From Candidatus Nitrosocaldus schleperae (lineage in GTDB: Archaea > Thermoproteota > Nitrososphaeria > Nitrososphaerales > Nitrosocaldaceae), in assembly GCA_013538805.1 (NCBI GenBank), contig JABXGR010000003.1, forward strand, positions 62,001-126,000: a DNA stretch of 64,000 nt. Reading direction: 5' to 3'. Positions 63,880-64,000 of this stretch are shown in pieces (position 1 is the stretch's first letter; each line of letters opens with the position of its first letter). The notes below the pieces were generated by a model. The model saw nothing but the letters and a program-made list of their open reading frames with translations, made no database searches and was not told the origin of the DNA. The position numbers and the translations under genes were made by a program.

Positions 63880-64000
63880 TCCCGCGGGGGTGATTTGAAC
63901 ACCCGACACTCCGGTCTCTGGCTAGGTGTTCTCTTCTGTTGCCTAGTAGGGCTGAACGAGTCAGCCTAATTGCAAGGCCAACCACTACAGCCGGAAGCTC
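63880..64000 (-). tRNA. tRNA-Tyr (GTA), 3' part with intron; 5' part beyond window
   Basis: On the minus strand from 64000: the end of the D arm, anticodon stem TCCGG (63995-63991), loop CTGTAG with anticodon GTA (63988-63986), an intron, then CCGGA (63914-63910), variable loop, T arm GGGTG-TTCAAAT-CACCC and acceptor CCGCGGG with discriminator A at 63880. The 5' acceptor strand is outside the window. Confidence 0.88.
63916..63984 (-). other. 69-nt tRNA-Tyr intron at 37/38
   Basis: The exon loop ends CTGTAG and resumes with A38. Central helix CTGT against CCAG has three of four pairs, so the bulge-helix-bulge is slightly relaxed. Bulges are AG|T and AG|A. Confidence 0.75.

Noticed and set aside
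1-64000. CRISPR arrays, prophage, insertion sequences or rRNA genes
   Set aside because: No regularly spaced repeats, transposase, integrase or rRNA sequence was seen on either strand.

Overview
The window is archaeal and most resembles a thermophilic thaumarchaeon (Nitrososphaeria, Nitrosocaldus-like). That is inference from class I LysRS, PurP, a Hef-type helicase, Dph6, deoxyhypusine synthase, eukaryote-like L15e/L37e/LSm, intron-containing tRNAs, the thaumarchaeal flavour of EF-2, a PEF-type C-terminal sorting signal and mannosyl-3-phosphoglycerate synthase. Coding is dense on both strands, genes strongly prefer AGG/AGA and GAG codons, and many starts sit about 26 bases after a TATA box, so leaderless transcription looks common.

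Layout: 2-4644 alaS (5' end missing), leuS and a small basic protein; 4694-4829 a tRNA-Gln split by two introns; 4844-9848 lysS, elp3, a secreted nuclease and a small helical protein on the minus strand; 9849-11384 a gene-poor stretch, a frameshifted DUF72 gene of foreign codon style and tRNA-Val; 11564-14091 a KaiC/GvpD-like ATPase, its partner and a prepilin peptidase; 14383-19079 a lone ABC permease, a box C/D sRNA, a membrane-tethered Mrr-like nuclease, dph6, srp54 and pus10; 19107-25180 small proteins, TusA, a sortase-type surface protein, purU, MscS with its neighbour, and a creatininase-family amidohydrolase; 25243-29766 LSm, L37e, rpiA, a hydantoinase/dihydroorotase-like enzyme and a KRCGH-type lyase; 29876-36944 a soluble PAS chemoreceptor, an FNR-like reductase, thrS, agmatinase and deoxyhypusine synthase; 37034-38615 two decayed secreted-protein genes; 38793-45714 small zinc proteins, DNA polymerase B, a Hef-like helicase, a rhomboid, an unassigned structured RNA, a nuclease-like protein and a JAMM protease; 45803-51248 mpgS, argH, L15e and truD; 51241-60534 a beta-propeller, tatC/tatA, an ABC exporter and purP; 60769-63024 EF-2; then a membrane protein and the 3' part of an intron-containing tRNA-Tyr cut by the window edge.

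The strongest observation is that the EF-2 gene appears to be interrupted by a 63-nt archaeal intron. The N-terminal coding segment (start 63024, good Shine-Dalgarno) ends in a stop, but removing 62898-62960 at a textbook bulge-helix-bulge site restores a complete 730-residue EF-2 with the family sequence across the junction. The tRNA-Gln gene has the same kind of site twice, including a 16-nt intron in the D arm. The splicing endonuclease would therefore serve both tRNA and mRNA. The translation theme extends to EF-2 modification (dph6), aIF5A modification (agmatinase, deoxyhypusine synthase), tRNA modification (elp3, pus10, truD) and rRNA methylation (C/D sRNA).
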